A stretch of DNA of 64,000 nucleotides from positions 26,740-90,739 of the forward strand of contig JANMDN010000024.1 of the NCBI GenBank assembly GCA_031376285.1. The letters run 5' to 3'. The first letter of the stretch is position 1. Each line of letters begins with the position of its first letter. The stretch is from JANMDN01 sp031376285. Lineage in GTDB: Bacteria > Actinomycetota > Thermoleophilia > Miltoncostaeales > Miltoncostaeaceae. Of this stretch, positions 22,148 through 30,925 are shown in pieces. The notes beneath the pieces were generated by a model. The model saw nothing but the letters and a program-made list of their open reading frames with translations. It searched no databases and had not been told where the DNA came from. The translations under genes were made by a program, and so were the position numbers.

Positions 22148-22412
22148 ATCGAAGGCCGGGCGGTTCGCCTCGGGCTAACTCTTGCGATCTGCGCCCTTGG
22201 GGCTGGGCAGGCGAGTGCCGCGAGCATCGTCTACGTCAAGGACGCAAACGTCTGGATCGCAAACCCCGATGGTTCCGGTCAGCATCAGGTCACCCTCGAT
22301 GGACGGCGACCTCGCCGTACGTGAAGGCGTCGCAGTCCGACGGTGGAATCATCGTGGCCCAACGGGGCCAGCAGCTCCTCGTACTCCAGCAGAACGGAGA
22401 GAGAGGTCTCAA
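22148..22412 (+). pseudogene. Remnant of a secreted TolB/PD40-like beta-propeller protein
   Basis: One frame gives a signal-peptide-like stretch LGLTLAICALGAGQASA followed by SIVYVKDANVWIANPDG and SGQHQVTLDG, the strand pattern of TolB/PD40 repeats. It ends at 22324. A different frame then continues SPYVKASQSDGGIIVAQRG and QQLLVLQQNG before a stop at 22412. Adding one base near 22305 joins the two. No start codon is in frame and the rest of the propeller is missing, so this is a decayed 5' fragment. Confidence 0.62.
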
Positions 22413-22616
22413 ATGATGTCGACGTGCTCGCGCGCCGCAGTCGTGTCCGTGGCTGTGGTTGGAGTCGCCTTGATGGCGTCGGGAGCGACGCGTACGGGGA
22501 ACGCCGCTCGGGCGTCGGCGGCGGCCATGTGCGGTAGAGGGAAGGTCGTACGGCAGATCGCCGGCAGGCGTTCCTTCCTCCCGGCGAAGTTGCGCGCATC
22601 CGCCCGGCTGCGCTGA
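22413..22616 (+). CDS. Small putative secreted peptide, unknown
   Basis: A 67-residue frame starting MMSTCSRAAVVSVAVVGVAL, a plausible signal peptide, followed by a short Arg-rich segment. It directly abuts the end of the propeller remnant and may itself be the 5' part of a broken gene; no homology is recognised. Confidence 0.3.
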   Translation: MMSTCSRAAVVSVAVVGVALMASGATRTGNAARASAAAMCGRGKVVRQIAGRRSFLPAKLRASARLR

Positions 22617-22689
22617 CGGGCTCTGCCGCTGCGCTGGATCGGGGGCTTGGCGAACCCGTCCTGCTCCGTCGAAAGGACGGAAACGCCTC

Positions 22690-22959
22690 TTGCCGATTCT
22701 TTCCGCGAAGATGCGACGGGTGGTCATCGCCGAGGCGGTGCGCTTCCTGGCTGGCGCCGCCAAGTGTGTCCCCGCGCCGGGGCAGTCCCAGCAGTCTCGC
22801 TCGAATGAGACGACGACCGTCTCCTACGGCGGCGTGAGCGTGACGCGCGAGATGCGGCCGCCGATTCGCGTCGGTGACCGCGGTTTCTCGGGAGGTGGGG
22901 AGGTTACGACCGCGATCGGAGAGAAGTCGGTCAGCACGGCATACGAGTTCTCATCGTGA
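22690..22959 (+). CDS. Possible small protein or gene remnant, unknown
   Basis: An open frame of 89 codons giving ETTTVSYGGVSVTREMRPP and a Gly/Ser-rich end. The start (TTG) has no ribosome-binding site. It fills the stretch between the degraded region and the third toxin-antitoxin pair and may be part of the same decayed sequence. I see nothing else in 22617-23044. Confidence 0.25.
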   Translation: MPILSAKMRRVVIAEAVRFLAGAAKCVPAPGQSQQSRSNETTTVSYGGVSVTREMRPPIRVGDRGFSGGGEVTTAIGEKSVSTAYEFSS

Positions 22960-23022
22960 GAACACCAAGGGGGCTGTCGCGACGACGACCTCAGCGAGGG
23001 CGAGGCTGCCGTCCCGAGGGGG

Positions 23023-23056
23023 GTAGGGCGGCGAACACCCTACGTGCTACCCTACC
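23023..23056 (+). promoter_or_regulatory. Promoter and operator-like repeats of the third toxin-antitoxin pair
   Basis: TGC-TACCCT (23045-23053) is an extended -10 box whose last base lies 6 nt before the antitoxin ATG, which predicts a leaderless mRNA. GTAGGG (23023-23028) is matched by inverted copies CCCTAC at 23038-23043 and 23050-23055, probably the binding site of the antitoxin. Confidence 0.6.
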
Positions 23057-23059
23057 ATC

Positions 23060-23296
23060 ATGCGCAAGACGAGCCTCTATCTCGATGACGCCGACTCTGT
23101 GCGCCTGCGCCGACTCGCCGAGCGCGAAGGGCGGTCACACTCCGACGTGATCCGTCGGGCACTTGCCGAGTACGAGACCGCTCACCTCGGGGCGAGGGAG
23201 TTTGCGATCTTTGCGCTCCCACCGAGTGAAGGGCCAGCAGGACGTTCAATCGCCGACGTCCCTGACGACGAGCTGCTGGACGGTTTCGGCGAGTGA
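23060..23296 (+). CDS. Ribbon-helix-helix antitoxin (CopG/VapB type)
   Basis: A 78-residue protein starting MRKTSLYLDDADSVRLRRLA, then EGRSHSDVIRRALAEYE: the beta strand, helix, turn and helix of CopG-type repressors. The acidic tail (ADVPDDELLDGFGE) is the likely toxin-binding segment. Its TGA overlaps the toxin's GTG (GTGA). No ribosome-binding site precedes it; see the promoter entry. Confidence 0.85.
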   Translation: MRKTSLYLDDADSVRLRRLAEREGRSHSDVIRRALAEYETAHLGAREFAIFALPPSEGPAGRSIADVPDDELLDGFGE

Positions 23297-23718
23297 CGGT
23301 CATCGTGGACGCGGCGCCGGTCATCGCGGCTGCCGATCCTGCGGATCGTTTCTGCGAGGCGGTCCGTGCGCTGCTCACGAGCGAGCCACGCTTGATTATC
23401 CCCGCACCCGTCAGCGCCGAGATCGACTACCTGCTTCGCAAGCGCAGTGGAGCTTCCGCGGCCCGAGCCTTCCTCGATGACATCGCACAGGGTCTCGTGG
23501 AGGTCGTCGGACTGACGCCCGGGGAGCATTCGGTGGCCCGCCAGATCGATCAGCAATACGACAGCCTCGGTCTCGGACTTGCCGACGCGTCGGTCATCGT
23601 CCTCGCCGGTCGGTTCGCAACACATCGTCTCCTCACGTTCGACGAGCGCCATTTCCGAGCGGTGCGGTCACTCAGCGGTCAGCCGTTCATGTTGCTTCCC
23701 TTCGATCGAGACTCGTAG
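23293..23718 (+). CDS. PIN-domain toxin (VapC family)
   Basis: A 141-residue PIN ribonuclease. Acidic site residues are visible: Asp6 in VIVDAAPVI, Glu near 43 in SAEIDYLL, Asp near 98 in GLADASVIVLAG and Asp near 117 in LTFDERHF. All four are kept, so it should be active. GTG start in a GTGA overlap with its antitoxin. It ends the toxin-antitoxin island. Confidence 0.9.
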   Translation: MTVIVDAAPVIAAADPADRFCEAVRALLTSEPRLIIPAPVSAEIDYLLRKRSGASAARAFLDDIAQGLVEVVGLTPGEHSVARQIDQQYDSLGLGLADASVIVLAGRFATHRLLTFDERHFRAVRSLSGQPFMLLPFDRDS

Positions 23719-23748
23719 AGCCCGCGGCCGCCGAATACGCTGGGGCCA

Positions 23749-24510
23749 ATGCTCGGGCTCTTGCGACCAACGCGGCTCATCGCACTCGCACTCATCGGCG
23801 GAGGGATCTTCGGATGGGTCTACTGGAAGCGAATCCACCGCACATCTGAAGTGAGCCAGTCGGCGGCCGTTGAGGACTTTCGACGCGCGAAGGGAGCTGG
23901 GCGGAGCGGTGGGCAGATCCCGCAACCGGGCGTCTATACCTATCGGCAGTCCGGGAGCGAGCGTGGCTCGTTCGGGCCGCTGGGCATCGACCGCGTGCTG
24001 CCCAGGGAGGCGCAGCTCACCATTCGGCCGATGGAGGGTGGCTATCTGAGTCAGCTCGACCTTGCCAGGGAGCACATCGAGGCGCGCAGGTTCCGCCTGA
24101 CGTCGGAGGGCACACGCGTCACGTGGATTCGGACGAAGATCGAATTCGCCACGTTCGGCCGCGACGATCGACGGACCACGAAGCCGCAGCCGCTTGAGAC
24201 TCCAACGACGTTGACGGTCGGTCGCATCTGGACAGCGAGGTACCGGGCCGGAGATCTTCCCGTCGCAGCGGTCAGTCGCGTTCTCAGAAAGGAGACGGTC
24301 TCCATCGACGGAGCGTCGGTCGACACATTCGTGATCGAGACGCGATCGGTCACCGGCGGCTCGCATCCCGGCACCGAGACGGACACGACATGGTGGTCGC
24401 CTCGCTACCTGTTGCCGATGCGCCTGAAACTCCAACGGAAGATACGCGGCGCCGCGGGCTTCAGGGTTGACGCGGAACTCTCGCTGACGTCGGCTCGGCC
24501 GGCTCGCTAA
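23749..24510 (+). CDS. Membrane-anchored protein of unknown function
   Basis: A 253-residue protein with one N-terminal membrane anchor (RLIALALIGGGIFGWVYW, about 9-26) and a beta-rich exported domain with no motif I recognise. TACGCT lies 7 nt before the ATG and there is no ribosome-binding site, so it may be leaderless. It sits between the toxin-antitoxin island and the rpsL promoter and has codon use like the core genes, so it is probably a resident gene. Confidence 0.65.
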   Translation: MLGLLRPTRLIALALIGGGIFGWVYWKRIHRTSEVSQSAAVEDFRRAKGAGRSGGQIPQPGVYTYRQSGSERGSFGPLGIDRVLPREAQLTIRPMEGGYLSQLDLAREHIEARRFRLTSEGTRVTWIRTKIEFATFGRDDRRTTKPQPLETPTTLTVGRIWTARYRAGDLPVAAVSRVLRKETVSIDGASVDTFVIETRSVTGGSHPGTETDTTWWSPRYLLPMRLKLQRKIRGAAGFRVDAELSLTSARPAR

Positions 24511-24555
24511 GGCGCCCATCGGCAGGTGGGCTTGCGACCCCCTGCGCCTGCGTCA

Positions 24556-24564
24556 TGCTAGTCT
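24556..24564 (+). promoter_or_regulatory. Probable promoter of rpsL-rpsG-fusA
   Basis: TGC-TAGTCT, an extended -10 element, lies 62 nt before the rpsL start. It matches the arrangement seen before rpoB, tuf and rpmJ. The nearest -35-like hexamer (TTGCGA, 24532-24537) is 21 nt away, longer than usual. Confidence 0.5.
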
Positions 24565-24626
24565 GCCCGGCGGTCGCTGTCCGGGTGGCCCGATTTCGTA
24601 CGTCCTCAATGACGGGATTTAGCGCG

Positions 24627-24998
24627 TTGCCGACGATCAATCAGCTCGTACGCAAGGGCCGCACGCCCAAGGCGTCAAAGACTTCAACACCGGCCCTTCG
24701 TGGCGCCCCCCAGAAGCGGGGCGTCTGCACACGTGTGTACACGACCACGCCGAAGAAGCCGAACTCCGCCCTGCGCAAGGTCTGCCGCGTGCGGCTGACC
24801 AACGGGATGGAAGTCACGAGCTACATCCCCGGCGAGGGCCACAACCTCCAGGAGCACTCCGTCGTGCTTGTGCGTGGCGGCCGCGTGAAGGACCTTCCGG
24901 GTGTGCGTTACAAGGTGATCCGTGCCGCGCTCGACACCGCTGGTGTCCGGGACCGCAAGCAAGCGCGCTCCAAGTACGGCGCGAAGGTGCCGAAGTAA
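24627..24998 (+). CDS. rpsL: 30S ribosomal protein S12
   Basis: S12 monitors codon-anticodon pairing at the decoding site. From the TTG at 24627 the product is 123 residues starting MPTINQLVRKGR, the invariant family start. An ATG 18 nt upstream would add six unrelated residues. TTTPKKPNSALRK and GGRVKDLPGVRYK keep the lysines whose mutation gives streptomycin resistance, so a sensitive form is expected. It overlaps rpsG by one base (TAATG). Confidence 0.97.
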   Translation: MPTINQLVRKGRTPKASKTSTPALRGAPQKRGVCTRVYTTTPKKPNSALRKVCRVRLTNGMEVTSYIPGEGHNLQEHSVVLVRGGRVKDLPGVRYKVIRAALDTAGVRDRKQARSKYGAKVPK

Positions 24999-25468
24999 TG
25001 CCGCGCCGCGCGAATGTCACACGCCGTCCGCTCGACCCGGACCCGATCTACCAGAACCAGCTGGTCACCCAGCTCATCAATCGCGTGCTCCGCGACGGCA
25101 AGAAGTCCGTCGCCGAGCGGACCGTCTACGACGCCCTTGAGCGCATCCGTGACCGCACCGGACGCGACCCCGTCGGCGTGATGGAAGAGGCGATCCGCAA
25201 TGTCACGCCCGTGCTCGAGGTTCGCTCGCGGCGTGTGGGTGGGGCGAACTACCAGGTGCCGGTCGAGGTTCCGCCGCGCCGTGGTCGGACGCTTGCGATC
25301 CGCTGGATCGTCACCTTTTCCCGTTCGCGTCGCGAGAAGCAAATGAGCGAGCGGATCGCCAACGAGTTGCTCGACGCGCTCGGCTCACAGGGCGGCGCCT
25401 TCAAGCGCAAGGACGACATCTACCGCATGGCCCAGGCCAACAAGGCCTTCGCGCACTACCGCTGGTAG
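24998..25468 (+). CDS. rpsG: 30S ribosomal protein S7
   Basis: S7 nucleates assembly of the 30S head and contacts the E-site tRNA. The 156-residue product is the normal length and starts MPRRANVTRR, with RRVGGANYQVPVEV and the C-terminal KRKDDIYRMAQANKAFAHYRW-type end. It is coupled to rpsL through TAATG. fusA follows after 116 nt. Confidence 0.98.
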   Translation: MPRRANVTRRPLDPDPIYQNQLVTQLINRVLRDGKKSVAERTVYDALERIRDRTGRDPVGVMEEAIRNVTPVLEVRSRRVGGANYQVPVEVPPRRGRTLAIRWIVTFSRSRREKQMSERIANELLDALGSQGGAFKRKDDIYRMAQANKAFAHYRW

Positions 25469-25584
25469 ACCCGAGCGCCCTGGCGCTCAGAGTTCCGTGA
25501 GGACAGGCGGGGCTCAAGGACGGCCGGCAGGCTGACGAATCAGGCTGCAACAACCGACGAGACGAGAACGAGGCGAGGCATCCG

Positions 25585-27681
25585 GTGTCGACGACCATGA
25601 AGAAGACTCCGCTCGACCGCACCCGAAACATCGGGATCATGGCTCACATCGATGCGGGCAAGACGACCACGACAGAACGCATCCTCTACTACACCGGGCG
25701 CACGCACCGCATCGGTGAGGTTCACGAGGGCGCCGCCACGATGGACTGGATGGCCCAAGAGCAAGAGCGCGGCATCACGATCACGAGCGCCGCGACGACC
25801 TGCTTCTGGAACGACCACCGCATCAACATCATCGACACCCCCGGGCACGTCGACTTCACGGTCGAGGTCGAGCGCTCGCTCCGGGTGCTTGACGGAGCGG
25901 TGGCGCTCTTTGACTCGGTCGCTGGCGTCGAGCCCCAGAGCGAGACCGTCTGGCGCCAGGCCGACAAGTACGGCGTTCCCCGCATCGCCTATGTCAACAA
26001 GATGGACCGCATCGGCGCCGACTTCACCCGCTCGGTCCAGACGATGGTCGAGCGCCTTGGCGCGAATGCCGTTCCCGTCCAGCTTCCGATCGGAGCCGAA
26101 GGCGACTTCGCCGGGATCATCGACCTCGTCAAGATGACGGCGATCACCTATGGCGACGACCTCGGAACGGATGTCGTCGAAGGGCCCATTCCGGACGCCC
26201 TTGCGGCCGAGGCTGCCGTCGCCCACGCGACGCTCGTCGAGAACCTCATCAACTACGATGACGAACTCGCCGAGCTCTACCTCGAGGGCGCCGAGATCTC
26301 CCCAGAGCGCCTCCGCGCCGGGATTCGCCGGGCCGTCGTCGCGGGCGCCGGGTTCACGCCTGTGCTCTGCGGTTCCTCGTTCAAGAACAAGGGTGTACAG
26401 CCGCTCCTCGATGCGGTCATCGATTTTCTCCCATCTCCGCTCGACGTGAAGCCCGCCGAGGGCATCAACCCGAATAACGACGAGGTGATCGAGCGAACGG
26501 CCGATCCGAACGGACCGTTTGCCGCGCTCGCGTTCAAGGTCATGAGTGACCCGTATGTCGGCCGTCTGACATACCTCCGTGTCTACTCCGGCTCACTCTC
26601 GACGGGGTCGGCGGTCTCGAATGCCACGAAGGACCGCAAGGAGCGTGTCGGACGCCTTCTCATGATGCACGCGAACCACCGCGAGGACATCGACGCCGTC
26701 TCCGCCGGCGACATCGTCGCGGCCGTCGGCCTCAAGTCGACCACGACCGGCGACACACTCTGCGATAGCAACAGCCCAATCGTCCTCGAGCGCATGACCT
26801 TCCCCGAGCCGGTCATCGACGTCGCGATCGAGCCGAAGACCAAGGTTGACCAGGAAAAGCTCTCCACCGGCCTCCAGCGACTCTCGGAGGAAGACCCGAC
26901 CTTCAGGGTCCGCACCGACGAGGAGACGGGCCAGACCCTCATCGCCGGTATGGGTGAGCTTCACCTCGAGATCATCGTCGACCGTCTCCGCCGCGAGTTC
27001 GCGGTCGAGGCCAATGTCGGTCAGCCACAGGTGGCCTACCGCGAAACGATCCGCAAGCGCGTCGACAAGGTCGAAGGCCGCTTCATTCGCCAGACCGGTG
27101 GTCGCGGCCAGTTCGGGCACGTCTACATCTCGATGGAGCCGAACGAAGCCGGCAAGGGCTTCGAGTTCACCAGCAAGGTCGTCGGCGGCACGATTCCCAA
27201 GGAGTACGTGCCCGCGGTCGAGCAGGGGATTCGCGAGGCCCTCGAGGGCGGCATCAGTGCCGGGTACCCGATGGTCGACGTCAAGGTCCAGCTGATCGAC
27301 GGTTCCTATCATGAGGTCGACTCTTCGGAGATGGCCTTTAAGATCGCCGGCTCGATGGCGGCCAAAGAGGCGGCCCGCCGGGCGAGCCCCGCAATCCTCG
27401 AGCCGATGATGGCCGTCGAGGTCGTCGCCCCGAAGGAGTTCATCGGCGCGGTCGTCGGCGACCTGAATGGGCGCCGAGGACGGATCAACGGGATGGAGGA
27501 GCGCGGCGTCGACGGCACCGTGCGTGCCCATGTGCCGCTCAAGGAGATGTTCGGTTACGCGACGAGCATCCGGTCGGCGACACAGGGACGGGCGAACTTC
27601 ACGATGCAGTTCGACCACTACTCCGAGGTTCCGAAGACGATCGCCGACGAGATCATCAAGCGCCGCACCGGCGAGGGGTAA
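25585..27681 (+). CDS. fusA: Translation elongation factor G
   Basis: EF-G drives ribosomal translocation and, with RRF, ribosome recycling. The 698-residue product has the G1 loop AHIDAGKTTTTE (about 21-32), G2/G3 RGITITSAATT and DTPGHVDF, G4 NKMDRIGAD, followed by domains II-V ending in the canonical FEXP-like C-terminal region (FDHYSEVPKTIADEI). GTG start behind a purine-rich GAGGCGAGG. Probably transcribed with rpsL-rpsG. Confidence 0.99.
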   Translation: MSTTMKKTPLDRTRNIGIMAHIDAGKTTTTERILYYTGRTHRIGEVHEGAATMDWMAQEQERGITITSAATTCFWNDHRINIIDTPGHVDFTVEVERSLRVLDGAVALFDSVAGVEPQSETVWRQADKYGVPRIAYVNKMDRIGADFTRSVQTMVERLGANAVPVQLPIGAEGDFAGIIDLVKMTAITYGDDLGTDVVEGPIPDALAAEAAVAHATLVENLINYDDELAELYLEGAEISPERLRAGIRRAVVAGAGFTPVLCGSSFKNKGVQPLLDAVIDFLPSPLDVKPAEGINPNNDEVIERTADPNGPFAALAFKVMSDPYVGRLTYLRVYSGSLSTGSAVSNATKDRKERVGRLLMMHANHREDIDAVSAGDIVAAVGLKSTTTGDTLCDSNSPIVLERMTFPEPVIDVAIEPKTKVDQEKLSTGLQRLSEEDPTFRVRTDEETGQTLIAGMGELHLEIIVDRLRREFAVEANVGQPQVAYRETIRKRVDKVEGRFIRQTGGRGQFGHVYISMEPNEAGKGFEFTSKVVGGTIPKEYVPAVEQGIREALEGGISAGYPMVDVKVQLIDGSYHEVDSSEMAFKIAGSMAAKEAARRASPAILEPMMAVEVVAPKEFIGAVVGDLNGRRGRINGMEERGVDGTVRAHVPLKEMFGYATSIRSATQGRANFTMQFDHYSEVPKTIADEIIKRRTGEG

Positions 27682-27693
27682 AAACTCCCGGAC

Positions 27694-27791
27694 GTTGCGT
27701 TGCGTTGCGTTGCGTTGTGTCAGGCACCACCGCTACGGCGCGCAATCGTCTCGGTGGAGCAGGTGCCTGACACCAGCAGGTGCCTGAAACC
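27694..27791. repeat. GTTGC tandem repeat and GTGTCAGGCACC-type repeat, locus 2
   Basis: Directly after fusA lie four GTTGC units (27694-27713) and a fifth variant GTTGT, which runs into GTGTCAGGCACC (27717-27728). The exact reverse complement GGTGCCTGACAC follows at 27762-27773, and a further copy GGTGCCTGAAACC at 27779-27791. The inverted pair could form a 12-bp stem with a 33-nt loop between two convergent genes. Locus 1 lies after the moaB-like gene. Confidence 0.8.
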
Positions 27792-27805
27792 GCTGGTGCC
27801 GCTGC

Positions 27806-29083
27806 CTACCCCGTGCTTGCAGAGTTCGAGGTCGGAAGAGGCGCTCCGCCGGGGCACTCGAGGTTCAGCTTGCGGACGTAGCCCTGCCAGCGCACCGCGA
27901 AGTGAGCGAACGTCTGCCCGGGGAAGTCGGCGTCCAGCCGGCGCAGCAGGGCGATGTGGTAGCAGTGGTAGTTGAGGTCGGCGACCTTCGTCCGCCAGGC
28001 ATACCCGGGCGTCAGCAGGCCGTAGAGGCTCCACTGCCCGGTGTCGTGCGCAGGGATGTAGCGCTTCAGCGACACGAGCCCCTCATCGACCAAACGGCGC
28101 GCGAGGTTCTTGGCCTGCGCAACCTCGATCGGTGGGGGGTCGTAGGCGGCCTCCGGACGCGGCGGCGGGAGTTTGGGCCGACCCAGGACCTCCGAGGTCC
28201 GCTCGAGGTCGAGCAGGGTGACCATGAACCCGTTCAGCGCGGCGCCCTTCCACGGGTTCGCGTCCGGGTAGGCGCGCTCGACGTACCAGGGCGTCAGCGG
28301 TTGGCTCTCCGGGTAGGACACGAGGCTGACGCCGCCGCCGTCGTCGACGGGGACGGTCAACGTACGAAGTGCGGCAAGCGACCCCCGAGCGTAGGCCGGG
28401 TCACCGGTCTGTCGATATGCCTGGCCGAAGAGGAGCGATGCCCGTGCCTGACCCATGGCCGACACCCCAGGGCGCATCGCGTTTCGGTTGTCGGCCACGT
28501 CGTAGTACTCCCAGACGCGGAACTCACTCCCGCCGACCTGGCGGCGTACCCCCATGCGGAGCATTGTCCGCGCGAGCCGAGGGTTCGAGACATTCTTGTT
28601 CAGTCCTCGCCACCGGCCGATCGTCGCGACCGGGTTGACCATGAAGCCGTGAAACTCGCGGTAGGTCGAGATCACCCCGTCAGGGTCGCGGAGCACCACC
28701 CGCTGGCTGGGAGACGGGTACCGCGCGAACCACCACGCGTTCACACGAATGGCGCGGCCAACCGTCGCGCGCCTCCCGTCGGGCTGTCCGGCGCCACCGA
28801 AGCGCCGATCAAGGCGCAGCACCCACGCGATGTCGGCATGTTGCTTGGACCCCGCTGCGCTCGCCGCAAGGCGCTGGCGAAGGATCGCACGCCCTGCCGC
28901 AGTCGTCGGGAGTGTGCCTTTGGGAATCGCGGAACTCGGCGAGCGAGGGGTCTGCTGGACTTGAAGCGTCGCCCCGGCCGCCTGCGAGGCAGCGGCAAGC
29001 AATGCGCACGCTACGATCGACGCGGCCGAGCGCAGTGATGTTTCCCGGGTAATCACCGCCTGGCAGTTTGCAGGTTCCAACAT
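27806..29083 (-). CDS. Secreted D-glucuronyl C5-epimerase-like protein
   Basis: A 425-residue exported protein (hydrophobic SIVACALLAAASQAAGA at about 22-38). The C-terminal half carries the glucuronyl C5-epimerase C-terminal-domain pattern: WKGAALNGFMVTLLDLER (about 285-302), HDTGQWSLYGL and LNYHCYHIALLRRL, on an expected alpha/alpha barrel. Family members epimerise uronic acids in polysaccharides. The substrate here is unknown, and a lyase or hydrolase role is not excluded. It is on the opposite strand between fusA and tuf. Confidence 0.78.
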   Translation of the reverse strand: MLEPANCQAVITRETSLRSAASIVACALLAAASQAAGATLQVQQTPRSPSSAIPKGTLPTTAAGRAILRQRLAASAAGSKQHADIAWVLRLDRRFGGAGQPDGRRATVGRAIRVNAWWFARYPSPSQRVVLRDPDGVISTYREFHGFMVNPVATIGRWRGLNKNVSNPRLARTMLRMGVRRQVGGSEFRVWEYYDVADNRNAMRPGVSAMGQARASLLFGQAYRQTGDPAYARGSLAALRTLTVPVDDGGGVSLVSYPESQPLTPWYVERAYPDANPWKGAALNGFMVTLLDLERTSEVLGRPKLPPPRPEAAYDPPPIEVAQAKNLARRLVDEGLVSLKRYIPAHDTGQWSLYGLLTPGYAWRTKVADLNYHCYHIALLRRLDADFPGQTFAHFAVRWQGYVRKLNLECPGGAPLPTSNSASTG

Positions 29084-29161
29084 CCCGCGGTCAAATCGGT
29101 AGGTTCCAGGAGGGGGTGCTCAAGCGCCTCGGGAGGCAGTCTGCGGGTCGCAAACTCCTCC

Positions 29162-29189
29162 TTGCCTGGGTCTCGTGGTCTGCTACGAT
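29162..29189 (+). promoter_or_regulatory. Probable tuf promoter
   Basis: TTGCCT (29162-29167), a 16-nt spacer and TGC-TACGAT (-10 29184-29189). The leader to the tuf start would be about 138 nt. It lies in the gap to the divergent epimerase-like gene. Confidence 0.6.
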
Positions 29190-29333
29190 CCCCCGGCTTC
29201 ACGGGGCGCCAGCCGCCGTGCGCGGTCTTGGCTGCTTGCCAGGCCGCAACGTGTAGCAACAGACGAAACACTCGGCCGTCGCGCGCCCGGGCGACAGCAC
29301 GGCCACCACCACCGCCCGCTAGAGGAGCGTTCG

Positions 29334-30524
<1,191 letters not shown>

Positions 30525-30538
30525 TAGCGCCGAAGTAC

Positions 30539-30574
30539 GGCCCCGTCTCCCAAAGGAGACGGGGCCTCTTTTTT
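30539..30574 (+). terminator. Intrinsic terminator after tuf
   Basis: GGCCCCGTCTCC (30539-30550), loop CAAA, GGAGACGGGGCC (30555-30566) and TCTTTTTT: a 12-bp perfect stem with a T-tract, the clearest plus-strand terminator in the window. Only 36 nt separate its stem from the rpsJ start. Confidence 0.93.
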
Positions 30575-30602
30575 CCCCGAGGAGATCAGGAAGCGGGCGG
30601 TA

Positions 30603-30917
30603 GTGGCAGACCAGAACAGAATCCGAATCCGGCTCAAGGCCTATGACCATGAGCTGATCGACAAGAGCGCGGCCTCCATCGTGGATACCGCGCAGCGCTC
30701 TGGTGCGACCATCTCCGGTCCCGTGCCGTTGCCGACTGAGAAGAACGTCTACTGCGTGATCAAGGGCCCCTTCAAAGACAAGGACGCCCGCGAGCACTTC
30801 GAGATCCGCACGCACAAGCGACTGATCGACATCCATTCGTGGACCCCCCGCACGGCCGAGGCCCTTGAGCGCCTCGATCTCCCCGCGGGCGTCCACATCG
30901 AAATCAAGATCGCGTAG
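30603..30917 (+). CDS. rpsJ: 30S ribosomal protein S10
   Basis: S10 is part of the 30S head and, as NusE, of antitermination complexes. The 104-residue product starts MADQNRIRIRLKAYDHELID and includes RTHKRLIDIHSWTPRT, the S10 loop signature. GTG start behind AGGAGATCAGGAAG. It leads the S10 operon, and no promoter can fit between it and the tuf terminator. Confidence 0.98.
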   Translation: MADQNRIRIRLKAYDHELIDKSAASIVDTAQRSGATISGPVPLPTEKNVYCVIKGPFKDKDAREHFEIRTHKRLIDIHSWTPRTAEALERLDLPAGVHIEIKIA

Positions 30918-30925
30918 GAAACGTC

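Noticed and set aside
28000..29038. Plus-strand open frame opposite the epimerase-like gene
   Set aside because: The translation is Arg/Gly/Val-rich and without motifs, while the minus strand has a signal peptide and family motifs.
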